A DNA stretch of 64,000 bases from Taxillus chinensis (Eukaryota > Streptophyta > Magnoliopsida > Santalales > Loranthaceae). Below, piece after piece: positions 25,201 to 35,439 of the stretch. The notes below the pieces were generated by a model, which ran no database searches, had not been told where the DNA came from, and saw only the letters and a program-made list of their open reading frames with translations. Position 1 is the first letter of the stretch. Every line of letters starts with the position of its first letter. The stretch lies in the NCBI GenBank assembly GCA_023512835.1, contig CM042085.1, positions 5,365,989 through 5,429,988 of the forward strand, in the 5' to 3' direction. The translations under genes and the position numbers were made by a program.

Positions 25201-25895
25201 GAACTGTAACCTTCCGAGCTCAAAACTTTTAATCTTGAAATTGAACGGCCAAATAAAAAATAGTTTTTTTCATAGCATATGTTTTTAAATTAAGCAACTC
25301 TATCTTCTTACAACACACACACACACACACAACTGACGATAACCCCATACATGTTTGGATTTTCTTTAACTGTAAGGAGCCCTTAATTTATAAAGAAGAA
25401 GCACACGAGCTGTAACCTTCCGAGCTCAAAATTTTTAATCTTGAAATTAAATGGACGAATAACGAATAGTAATTTTCGTAGCATGTCTTTTTAAATTGAG
25501 CAACGCTATCTTCTTACAATACAAATACACACATACATATACATGCATACACGTAAACCAAAAAAAAAAAACACAGAGAGCGATAGCGAGGGTTTTTACA
25601 TGGAGGCGTCGAGGGAACTGTACGGCAACGGGAGAGGGAGACAAGCCCGGGGTCTTCGTCTTCGCCTTGGCGACGCGGCGAGGGTTCCTCTTGACGTGAA
25701 TTTCAACACTTTCTCGATAAGACTGGAATCGAAAGAGCGAAAGAAACTTAGGATTCGACTCCAGATGTGATTGGAGTACAAGGAGATTAGGGTTTTGATG
25801 TTCAGGGACGGGGTTCGGGGCCGAATCTCCATGGGGCCGAGCTCGGATGAAGGTGTAGCGCTCTCGGTTGCATCGACGTTGTTTGGTTGTTCCAT
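16252..25895 (-). CDS. DGS1: DGS1-like mitochondrial outer-membrane protein (NCA2 domain)
   Basis: Fourteen coding exons, 5' to 3': 25895-25600, 24696-24582, 24463-24260, 23462-23325, 23152-22991, 20942-20748, 19432-19332, 18622-18533, 18390-18318, 18242-18214, 18140-18017, 16908-16797, 16588-16488, 16372-16252. All have GT-AG borders and phases that join, giving about 619 residues, near the usual 600 for DGS1. Recognisable parts are LYSNHIWSRI near the N-terminus, NLQFWQSRAEGSN, a Trp-rich central segment, the hydrophobic segment FAVLAALPAFFLSFILLMLM, then RGRIARIQRR and LRQDIIDLGKPG near the C-terminus. The NCA2 family takes its name from a yeast mitochondrial gene; plant DGS1 is a mitochondrial outer-membrane protein that affects galactolipid and membrane-lipid balance. 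Exon 12 has one extra G (CCC at 16860-16862 on the plus strand) that breaks the frame. As written the product stops early in exon 13, losing about 100 residues. Confidence 0.9.
21380..22760 (-). mobile_element. Dead LINE-1 3' region inside a DGS1 intron
   Basis: Within the 2-kb intron 20943-22990, the minus strand shows scattered plant L1 polyprotein pieces in the right order. EAIQKRFFGEAQLM (reverse-transcriptase thumb) lies near 22490-22530, then SLWKAVWCEDCLLQVVFP, then WNVKFMRYAQ, then EQIDDFLLHC (zinc-finger end of the RT ORF), then PPIIFW-like sequence. Stops and frameshifts occur throughout, so it is inactive. It lies in the sense orientation relative to DGS1. I see no intact ends or target duplication. 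Confidence 0.7.
25128..25530. repeat. Tandem duplication of about 203 bp in DGS1 intron 1
   Basis: Unit 1 starts at 25128 and unit 2 at 25331, both with AACTGACGATAACC. Both then contain ATAAAGAAGAAGCA, GTAACCTTCCGAGCTCAAAA and CTATCTTCTTACAA in the same order. The copies differ by scattered substitutions and small indels. Unit 1 ends in a short (CA)n run at 25313-25330. Confidence 0.85.
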
Positions 25896-28000
25896 CGTTC
25901 GACACTCGAGGGAGAGTAGAGTTTGCGTTATTATCGGTTCGTCAGAGGAACTGCATGAGCAAGCGGGAGTGATGGGACGTCGGCGACGGCGACGGCGACG
26001 GCGGCTGCAAATGAACGCGCCCGGCCGTTTATGTTTGAACGTTTGTCAATTATGAGTAATAGATTTGGTGAAGCTAAGTTTGGTTAATTATGAATAATTT
26101 TAATATTTAGTGAGACTAATTCCTACGTAAATTTCATTTTCTTATTTATTTATTTATTTATTTTCCTTTTAAATTTATTCTCGCGATACGAGCCGAGCTC
26201 ACGTATGCTCAATATGTTGGCATTTTCACTCGTCGTTGCGACAACACATCTGCTCGATATATAACATTTGAAGAGTTTGATACGCAAAAACTCGAGCCAG
26301 GAACAATCAAACATAAGGATTGGTAGATAAAAATTAAAATCATTAGCTTACGTGTCACATGCCACATCACCTGACTACGCCGAATTCTGCTAATGGACTG
26401 TTACAAAAAAACTTACTGGCCATGATAAAATATTATTATTTTTATTATACAAATATAAATTATTAGGCTCTCATAAAATGGTGAGTTTGTCTAAAATAAT
26501 TTATTTCAAATATATAAATTGTTCGTTTAAAAATATGTGATTTTAAGAATAAAAAAAATCATCTTCAATTCCCAAATGATATACCCGGGAAAAAAATTGG
26601 AGAGAGTTTCATCAAAACAATCAAATTTTATTATAAGTATGTTATTATTAGAGGAAAGTAAATGACGTGGCTTTTTTTGTTTTATATCATTTTTTAAGGA
26701 AATAATTTTATGTTAGTAAATAAATTTTTAAAAATTACAACAACAATATCACAAAATAAAATAAACCGAATTAATCATATATAAATAAAATAAAATAAAT
26801 TATTTATTTAATATTCAATTAAAATTTTGATTTATCTATGCCCTGAATCCTAAATAAATATTTAATGTCTTGAGTAAGGTTAATTTAAATTTATAACTAA
26901 TTATACAATATGTTTTATATGAAATCATGTTTATCCCATTCAAATAGTCAAACAAACATAAAAATATTCACTGTGGAGTGAAAATATAGTAAAATAATTA
27001 TTATAATGTATTAGTTTTATATATATTAATAATATTAAAAGTGCACTAGTTAAAAGTTTTAATAAATTTGTTTACAGATTGACAACAAATTATATTCAAA
27101 ATTTATGTATTAACTATAAATTTTATTAAAAGTTCAAATATCGAGATACTGTCTAATCAAATTTGACTTATTATATTAAAAAAACATAATCATATACAAA
27201 ATAGAAATTATTTTTAAAATTAAAAATTCAGACACCGACTCTAATAAAATTAAAATCATAAAGTTAAAACATAAAAAAAAAAACTTACCAAACAAGCAAA
27301 CACCAAATAAGAATTTCAAAAACACTATTATAATTACCTTTGAATAATTGAATAGAGGATTTTAAATTTCAAATTCACAATATATGATGTTTTATACAGT
27401 AACTACTGAAAAAAAAAACTCTACAAAGTTAGATTAGATATTTATTCACGTAATAATTTTTTAAAATTTTATTTTTACAATAATCCAACATTACAATTTT
27501 AACTATTCATTACAATAACTAAAGTAAAAGCTTTTTAAAAAACAAAAACAAATGAAGGCTATAAATCACACAATAGATACTTGAGCGCTACTAGACATTT
27601 ATTTTTTATAACATCATTTTGGTATTGTCATGCCCACAAATTTGATAAGCCATCTTCCGTAATGGACCTTTCATCATTTGTTTTCAAGTTTAATAGATTT
27701 TTGTAAGATATTTATTTAGCTCCACTTGCACTTCGTTTGGCGGATGTATATTTGTTAGGTTGGCTTTGGCATACCAATATTTATTTTAATGTTAAAATAA
27801 GGCAAACATTAATGTCAATATTTAGGGCGATGCCTATAATTGGAATGTCATTTTCAAGCGTATTCTCCCTGAATTTGAATATTATCGTAATTAATAATAT
27901 GTATTTTTTAAATTGTTTTATGAATATATAAATATTTTATTAAATATTTAGGCTAACAAATTGATATATTTTATATTTTAAATTATCTTGTCCTCCGTTA
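25896..28000. other. Intergenic between divergent DGS1 and AVT genes
   Basis: The first 160 bp are moderately GC-rich (a CGG/CGA run near 25979-26005) and probably hold the DGS1 promoter and leader. The rest is AT-rich with no gene seen. Confidence 0.5.
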
Positions 28001-28009
28001 ATTGTCTAA

Positions 28010-28016
28010 TATAAAT
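28010..28016 (+). promoter_or_regulatory. TATA box for the AVT-like gene
   Basis: TATAAAT lies about 80 bp before a good splice donor (AAG/GTGAGC at 28092/28093). Together they suggest a short non-coding first exon of about 28045-28092 and a 5'-UTR intron ending at GCAATAG/29081. Confidence 0.5.
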
Positions 28017-28704
28017 CACCGGGCCACCGCCCATTCACATTCACTACAGAAAACACGACATCACCAAACAACAAAACAGAGCGCCAACCAAGGTGAGCTC
28101 AGTTTCTTCTCCCGCATTCCCACATTACATTCTCTTCGTTTTCCTCGCCCTGCTTGCAAATTTAGGGTTTCAATCGACCGCAATTGGGGAATCTAGACCA
28201 TGCCCGTTGGATCCGATTTATCGCCATCGATTCGTGATTGACTCGTGCTTGATAGGTCAGCTCCGATTCCTCTTCTCAGACTTGTTCCATTTCATCGGTA
28301 TGGCTTTGTTTGTTGAGTCAATAGAACACAGTCTTAAGCGTTAGAACATGGCTTAGCTGCTCGAATGTTGTCTATTTCAATCCCCCCTCTTAATTTCCCT
28401 GGCATCTGAACATTTGAATCATTTATTGGCATTGGGGCTGAATAATCCAAGCTTTGTCTAGTGCAGCTTGGCTTTGAGGCTACTTTGAATCATAAATGTT
28501 TTCAAATTTCAATGCTTCTGTAATGGGTAGCTGGATCTTCTGATGTTCTCAAATTTGTTGTTGTTGTTCTTCCAATATTTTGTAATTTTTTGAACGAGGC
28601 ATTCCCCCTGGGAATGTGGGTTCTTCCTGTATAATAATATATTAATATATATAGACTTATTATGTTTCGAGCCCTTTCAAGGTTCTTCTCGTTTCCCTCT
28701 TAAT

Positions 28705-28812
28705 GAGTTCTGAGTGCCTGAGTGGACCTGGTTGCTTACACGGCCAGAGGCCAGCTATTAAGAGTCGTTCTGAAACACTTCTTAACCAGGGTTCAACACC
28801 CTCAGAAACTCG
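28705..28812 (+). other. tRNA-like (class II) fold, possible SINE or tRNA pseudogene
   Basis: The sequence can fold like a Ser/Leu-type tRNA. GAGTTCTGAG at 28705-28714 pairs with CTCAGAAACTC at 28801-28811 with one bulge. An A-box-like TGCCTGAGTGG follows. CTGG/CCAG forms an anticodon-like stem, TTAAGA/TCTTAA a long variable arm, and AGGGTTCAACACCCT a T-arm that matches the B-box GGTTCRANNCC. There is no CCA and no clear anticodon call, and it lies inside the predicted 5'-UTR intron of the transporter gene. It is most likely a degenerate tRNA-derived element. Confidence 0.35.
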
Positions 28813-29111
28813 TTATTCGGTCAGCATCATTGCTAAAGGGCCCTTGAGAATTGAATGCGAAAGAGAAGCACCTATAAATATACTCAGATAAAGCTCCAAG
28901 CAAAATCAATTTTTTAGAAGGATCTCTTTTTGAGGCCAGTTACCTTCAAACTTCAAAGACATTAAGCTAGTTACGGCTAGTTCCCTTTTTTTCATGATGC
29001 TTCAATTTCATCTTCAAACTTCAATCTGTCATTCCAACAAACTGTCTACACCTCTTTGTGTTGCTATATTTTTGCAATAGATATAAAGGAAGCTAGACTT
29101 GGGTATTGAAA

Positions 29112-31341
29112 ATGGGAAGTGAACTTCTGTTAAAACCATCAGCTGGTGGAGCTACATCATCAACAGCTCAAGCTGTTGGAAACATTATAGTATCTGTGGT
29201 CGGGACGGGGGTGTTGGGTCTGCCTTATGCCTTCCGAGTAGCTGGTTGGTTTGTTGGATCAATTTCTGTCACAATCGTTGGCCTCGCCACTTACTGTTGC
29301 ATGCTTAAGCTGGTCAGTTCCCTCGCTTTTGTCTTTTTATATTCCACATGGTTTGATTTTTGAACAAGAAAGATCCTCCGATCTGGTGCTGTGGTGCACA
29401 AATGTGAACTAATGTGACCTCTGATATAATTATACTCAAGTTTATTTATTATTAATATTCTGACAACTGAAGTGAAAATGCACTTTGTCATCCAGACTAT
29501 GGTTGGACCTGTTCATGGAAGATGGTTTAAAATTCATGGACCAATCAAATTATATACAGTTAAAATTTCTGGATCATATTGCTAATTCATATGAAATTAT
29601 GGCTCACAAGTCACAATGCTTACACTAAACCATATATACTGAATGATCTTAAATGTGAGGACATTTTTTTTGTATATTTTATGTTTAAAATATCACCATA
29701 TTAGTTTTATTTATTTATTTATTTGAAGATGACCTTTTATCTTTAGACATAAATTTCTTGGTATTGCAATAATTTTCATTAAAGACTACAAATGGCCCAA
29801 TCATAAATAATCATTTAAAACTTTTTTTTTCAAACTTTGTGTAAGTCTGTTTCGTATAAACAAACATACAATAAGCTATTATGAGAATTTAGCATAAGAC
29901 TATTCCATAATTTTATTGCACGTAGGTTGAGTGCAGAAACAAGCTATCATCATCATTATCATTATCATCTGAAGACGAATCAATAGAAATAACATATGGA
30001 GATCTTGGCCACAAATGTTTAGGATGGAGCGGGAGATTCCTGACTGAATCCCTCATTGTGATAGCACAGTGCGCAGGCTGCGTGGCATATCTGGTGTTCA
30101 TTGGCCAAAACCTCTCATCCATCTTCATCAACCATGGCCTCACATTCTCATCATTTATGCTTGTTCTTGTGCCGCTTGAAATTTTGCTCTCTTTGATCCG
30201 TTCTCTATCTTCTCTTGCGCCATTCAGCATCTTTGCTGACATTTGCAATGGAATAGCCATGACCTTTGTACTGAAGGGGGATGTGGAACAGATGGTCAGG
30301 GGAGGGTTTGCTGCTCTGGGGCAGAGAAAGGCAGTGACGAGCAGCATCAGGAAGGTACCATTTGCCGCAGGTGTGGCAGTTTTCTGTTACGAAGGGTTTG
30401 GGATGACACTGGCATTAGAGGCATCAATGCGGGAGAGGACGAAGTTTTCGTTAACTATGGCTCTGAGTTTCCTTGGGATAACCGTTGCATATGTTTGTTT
30501 TGGGATGTTGGGTTACTTGGCGTATGGAGATGACACTAAGGACATCATCACGCTTAATCTCCCTGATGATTGGTCTGCCATTGCTGTCCAGGTAACGTCT
30601 CTTAAGGGAATAAGATCTAACCAGACCTAGTCCTAGGTGATTTGTTCCCGTGGTAAATAAATCAGGTTCCTTAGATGTGTTTTACCAGATTGGCTGACCA
30701 ATAGACTATCCAGGGTGAGGAACATTGGATTCCTCATTATCAGGGTGTCCGTCAATCTGGTAGAATAGACTTCAGGAAGGGTAGGCACACTTTATTCACT
30801 ACCTATATCATACTCATAACACGGATTAAGACTAGTTCCACAATTGGTCGGTGACATATCTGACTTTACTTGTGCTCTCTGTCTCAAAAAAAAAATTGTA
30901 TGTGGCAAATTGAAACAGATTGGATTGTGCTTGGGGCTGGCATTCACGTTGCCCATCATGATGCACCCAATCCATGAGATTGTGGAGGGGAAACTGTGGG
31001 GTAGCAGCTTGGGGCTTCTGCAGCAGTTCCACGATGACAATGGTGGCTCCCAAAAATTGAGGGTGCTTGGAACCTACATCGGCCGGGCAGCACTGGTTGT
31101 GGGGCTGGCAGTGGTGGCTGCGTGTGTGCCAGGGTTTGGAGTATTTGTGTCATTTGTGGGCAGCAGTATGTGCGGGCTCATCTCATTTGTGCTGCCCGCG
31201 TACTTCCACTTGAGGCTGTTGGGTTCTTCTCTTAGCCTTCGGCAGAGGGCCTCAGACTACTTGTTTCTGTTGAGTGGGGTGCTTTTTGCTTTTTATGGAA
31301 CTTGCGATGTTATAGTAGGAATTTCGAAAACCGGCCTTTAA
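29112..31341 (+). CDS. Vacuolar amino-acid transporter, AVT3-like
   Basis: Three coding exons, 29112-29312, 29926-30591 and 30919-31341, join in phase 0 and give 429 residues, the normal length for this family. The protein belongs to the AAAP (Aa_trans) superfamily: the first membrane segment contains GTGVLGLPYAFRVAGW, followed by an acidic loop (SSEDESIE), IAQCAGCVAYLVFIGQN, a later CYEGFGMTLALEASM, LAYGDDTKDIITLNLP, and a C-terminal group of helices ending DYLFLLSGVLFAFYGTCDVI. AVT3-type proteins export neutral amino acids from the vacuole; this assignment rests on recognised motifs. The start is the ATG at 29112; an in-frame TTG six bases upstream is not a plausible start. A leader exon and a 988-nt 5'-UTR intron are inferred from the TATA box at 28010 and the splice signals. 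Confidence 0.9.
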
Positions 31342-32919
31342 ATGTACAATTATATGCCTTGCGCTGTCACATATCCATCTCTCTTGGGACCAAATATAAT
31401 TGTAGTTGTACCAAAAGCCACCAAATATAATTGTAATTGTAAATTTCACACATATTTGTTGTACCAAATTAAAAAGAAATATGCAACAGCACTTGACTTT
31501 GTTCAATAAAATTGTAATGCATATAGCAATTTTTTATAGTAAAAAAGGTAGTTAATTAAAAAAAGCCACTGAAGAAGAACGTTACAATGAGCATTACAAT
31601 ATACTACTAAATCTTACAATTCACCTTTAAAGCGTTGAGGCTTTACAAACGGTTAAATTCAACCATATTGAACCCATGAGGACAGCGCTCTACATTTTCA
31701 AACACGCGCTCCTTCTAAATAATTTAAAAAAAAAAAAACGAAATAGCACTCAACAATGGGCAAGCGCCTTCCCATTTCCCCATGTCTAACCCAAGCCACA
31801 AGCTCTTTTGCATGGAGATCAAAAATGGCAAAAACAGAAACCTAATTTGTACTATCATCAATAGTGAGTTTAATTATGAGTGCTCAGATTTTATTCGGTC
31901 AAAACTGCCCCTTTTTGTTTTTTTTATAAAACTTGGGACGGTGGCAAAATGATTTACTAGACATTTTTTTGTAATTATATTTTTCTAACTAAATAAAATA
32001 AAATGTTTCGACTCCAACTCAAACCCAAAAATCTTAATTGAAATCATTTTTTATGGTGAGGCTAGAATCAGTATTAGGATATCCAAGATATCATAATCAC
32101 ATATCATAAAGAAAAAGATATTAACTATTTACTCTTCTTACTCAAGAACAAGCACACTCTCTTTAAAAAAAAAGAAAAAAAAACTATTGGTATTTGCAAT
32201 AGTAGAAGTTTTCAATTCAAGATGGAGAGTTAGGCCTGACGCTCACTGCAAGCCACAATAAAACTCAAGTGAGCCGCATGACTTGCAACTATAGTGAGGT
32301 AAAGTGATCACAATTAAATTCCAAGTTGCAGAAGATTAAATGAAACTTTCCTCAATTGTTATGGCAATTTTCCTTCAAGAAAACAAAACAAAAAATAAAA
32401 AAAACCATGTTATGTCATGAGTAAGAACCACAATCAAACAAGTCCCCCCTCTCTATATATAGGAAAATGTTAATTTGTAAAAGTGATGTATGTAAATAAC
32501 GAATGTAAATGCAAAAATGCAAATGAAACAATTTGCAAGTCCAAGATAGATAAATAGCTTCAAGTTGAATCTTTTAGATTCAAAATCTAGAATTTCATAT
32601 TTAATTGTAGCAGTCCTATTATAATAAATAAATAATTAAATAAAACTATATTATTCTTAAAATTGAATGACTCAAATTGTTTATTTTAAAATACCTGTTT
32701 AGGTTTGTAAATTAGTATAACTTTATCTCTATATATAAATTCATAATAATATTAACCAAGAAAAAGAACATAATTACACTATGGAAAGTTTGATTTTCAA
32801 TCAATGACTCATATTACACAATTATTTAACTTCTCATCTGGGGTAGTACTCTGATGAATATCTAATTTCTACCATTATCGAAAAATCCATCCATCCACAC
32901 CTTACTTAGCATCTCTCTT
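31342..32919. other. Intergenic, AT-rich, no gene seen
   Basis: The 3'-UTR of the transporter (AATAAA near 31504) is followed by AT-rich spacer up to the PPR promoter. Confidence 0.5.
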
Positions 32920-32930
32920 TATATATATAA
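32920..32930 (+). promoter_or_regulatory. TATA box close to the PPR start
   Basis: TATATATATAA ends 30 bp before the ATG at 32961. Transcription would normally start 25-35 bp after the TATA box, which leaves a leader of only about 10 nt. Confidence 0.4.
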
Positions 32931-32960
32931 CTACGTACTTCAGTTGCCATCCATCCATCC

Positions 32961-34427
32961 ATGTGTGCACTAGTCGGAGGAAGAAGAACAAAAGCCCTCC
33001 TCCTCCTCTGCCTCCCCAAACCCCACAACATCTCTCCCTTTTCTTCCTCTTCTTCTTTAAACCCCTACAAATCCAACCTCATTTCCCACTACTTCTCCCT
33101 CCTCCACTCCTCTACCTCCTACCGCCACCTCCGCCACCTCCACGCACGCCTCCTCCGCACCTCCCTCTACGATGACGTCATCCTCTCCTCCAAGCTCGTC
33201 CTCATGTACTCCCGCCGCCGCCGCCTCCTCCCGGATTCCCTCGCCGCCTTCCGCCACATGCCCCGCCGCAACCTCTACTCCTGGAACATCCTCATCGGTG
33301 AGTTTTCCCGCTCGCCTTTCCCCGACGAAGGCGCCGCATTGTTCCTCCAGATGCTCCGGTCGTCCGCGGTCAGACCCGACGTCTTCACCATGCCTGTGGC
33401 CCTGAGGGCGTGCGCCGCCGCCGGGGAGCCCGGCGCGGCTTTTTCGACCCACGGGCTGTGCGTGAAACTGGGGGTGGACGGGAGCCCCTTCGTTGCCTCG
33501 GCCTTGGTGTTCACCTACGTCACGTTTGGGCGGGTTTCGGACGCGCGGGTGGTGTTCGACGAAATGCCCGATAGGGATTCGGTGTTGTGGACGGCTATGC
33601 TGGCCGGGTACGCGCAGCGCCAGGAGCCGGAATCGGGGCTTGCGGTGTTCAGGAAGATGGTGGAGGCAGGGGTTGAGCTGGATGGCGCGGTGATGATGAG
33701 CTTGCTCTTGGTGTGTGGTCAGCTAGGCCGGTTGAGGCACGGGAAGAGCGTCCATGCGTGGGGTTTGAGGAGGTGCTTTGAGCTGGGAGTTGTAATCCTA
33801 GGGAACGCCCTTGTGGATATGTACGTGAAATGTGCGGCCCCGGGTTATGCGCGCAAGGCGTTTGATGAAATGCACGAGAGAGACGTAATATCTTGGAGTT
33901 CCTTGATTGTTGGGTACGGGGTGAGCAGTGATGCACGCGCGGCTTTTGTGCTTTTCGGGCAGATGCTCACTCGAGGCATCAAGCCCAATGACGTGACGTT
34001 TATAGGCGTTCTATCGGCGTGCACCCACGGCGGCGGTGGTGTGGAGCTGGCGCGTAATTGTTTTGAGGGGATGAAGGGCTTTGGGGTGATTCCTGGGCTG
34101 AAACACTACACGTGCATGGTGGATTGTCTGGGGAGGGCGGGACTAGTAGAGGAGGCGGAGAGATTTATGGGTGAAATGCCAGTTGAGGCAGATGGCGCTG
34201 TGCTGGGGACGCTTTTGGGTGCATGCCGGGTCCATGCCAACGTTGAGGTGGGGGAGCGAGTGGCGAGGAAGCTGATCAGTTTGGAGCCGGAGAGGTCGGA
34301 GAATTACGTGGTGTTGGGTAACATCTATGCGGCCGCGGGGAGGTTTGATGAGGCAGCCAAGGTCTGGAAGCGCATGAAACAAAGAAACGTGTCCAAGTCA
34401 CCTGGGCGTAGTAGTGTGTTATTATGA
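32961..34427 (+). CDS. PLS-class pentatricopeptide repeat protein with E-type end
   Basis: A single-exon frame of 488 residues. After an N-terminal region rich in Ser/Arg that could be an organelle transit peptide, repeats begin near residue 55 (RHLRHLHARLLRTSLYDDV). They continue with LYSWNILIGEFSR (105-117), DSVLWTAMLAGYAQ (206-219), NALVDMYVKC (282-291), DVISWSSLIVGYG (308-320), KPNDVTFIGVLSACTHGG (341-358) and HYTCMVDCLGRAGLVEEAE (382-400). The end, from LGTLLGACRVHANVEVGE on, is an E motif; there is no DYW domain. PLS PPR proteins bind organelle RNA and most act in C-to-U editing in chloroplasts or mitochondria; no site can be predicted here. The gene is very GC- and C-rich at its 5' end and less so later. 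The next in-frame Met is residue 82, inside the repeats, so 32961 is the best start. Confidence 0.9.
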   Translation: MCALVGGRRTKALLLLCLPKPHNISPFSSSSSLNPYKSNLISHYFSLLHSSTSYRHLRHLHARLLRTSLYDDVILSSKLVLMYSRRRRLLPDSLAAFRHMPRRNLYSWNILIGEFSRSPFPDEGAALFLQMLRSSAVRPDVFTMPVALRACAAAGEPGAAFSTHGLCVKLGVDGSPFVASALVFTYVTFGRVSDARVVFDEMPDRDSVLWTAMLAGYAQRQEPESGLAVFRKMVEAGVELDGAVMMSLLLVCGQLGRLRHGKSVHAWGLRRCFELGVVILGNALVDMYVKCAAPGYARKAFDEMHERDVISWSSLIVGYGVSSDARAAFVLFGQMLTRGIKPNDVTFIGVLSACTHGGGGVELARNCFEGMKGFGVIPGLKHYTCMVDCLGRAGLVEEAERFMGEMPVEADGAVLGTLLGACRVHANVEVGERVARKLISLEPERSENYVVLGNIYAAAGRFDEAAKVWKRMKQRNVSKSPGRSSVLL

Positions 34428-35439
34428 TTGAATCAGGGAATAAGTGAAAGATTGTTTTGGTTCAACACTTGAAGAGAAAGTGGCATGCATGAATGTTCAA
34501 GCAAGGCTGCCTCATTCTCTTTTAATCATTATAGCGGAGAGGTCACGGGGAGACAGCCATCTAAAAGCATTGTTAGTCGCCACCCAACCCATAGAGCATT
34601 CCTTCCTTTTTTTTTTTTTTTTTTGAAAACTTTTTTCCTTTGTAAAAATAATATTATTGTGTAGAATATCGCGACACCCTTGTTTTTTAAACAAACGTAT
34701 GCTTGCAAATATACAAGAACAAACACATAATCTGACACCCTAAACCAACGGTCCATTGATTTGCATATACATATATATATATATATGTTGCTCTACAATA
34801 TTCCTGTTATAATCCTAAAATTACGTAGTTTTGAGATTTTTTGTTAAATCTGATTCATGAATGAGTTCTGCGTTGCACCTGAAACTATAATTTTCTTTTG
34901 GGTAATGACTAATGAATGGGTTCTGCAAATGTAACTGCTGGTTGAGTTGTTTAGTATTGGTTTTATTCCTTGTGCGCAACTTGATCTTCAAAACTGATGA
35001 TTGTAGGGAGCATCCACACATGGTTTATTATTTTGGAAGCCTGCACTCCTTTGCTTTGAATTCAGATATACTCGCGAGATTTTGGAATGTGATTGCAACA
35101 ATTGTGGTTTGAGTGAAGGGCAATGCTTGCGCAAGCGGGCTAACAGATGAGATGGTAACGAAGCGAAGTCGTCGGGCTATGCCTCTCAAACCCAAGGCTC
35201 TACCCGTGCCAGCTGCCAGATGATCCAACCCTGTGGGCGGTAGTAGTAGAACATTAATATTTGAACAATATTTTATGTGTAGAAATTTAATATGATATGT
35301 GGGACTTCAAAAATTTTACGAAAATCTTCTATTTCCCATATTCACCGAAGGAACGTGAATTTCAGTATGTTATAAAAGCCTGCAGTACACAAATAATGAC
35401 AAAGTGCTTCGGGTCACGCGGGCGGTTCAAACCTGACAC
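34428..35439. other. Intergenic between PPR gene and copia remnant
   Basis: The 3' flank of the PPR gene, including a T18 run at 34607-34624, is followed by mixed sequence. A GC-richer block at about 35110-35235 is of unknown origin and possibly a transposon scrap. No gene is seen. Confidence 0.45.

Noticed and set aside
27737..27931. 64-residue plus-strand ORF in the spacer before the AVT gene.
   Set aside because: No family resemblance, AT-rich composition and no promoter or splice context.
33057..33936. Several open frames on both strands within the PPR gene.
   Set aside because: These are shadows of the GC-rich PPR coding sequence; only one frame carries PPR repeats.
35110..35235. GC-richer block considered as a SINE.
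   Set aside because: No convincing A or B box, tail or target duplication could be found.
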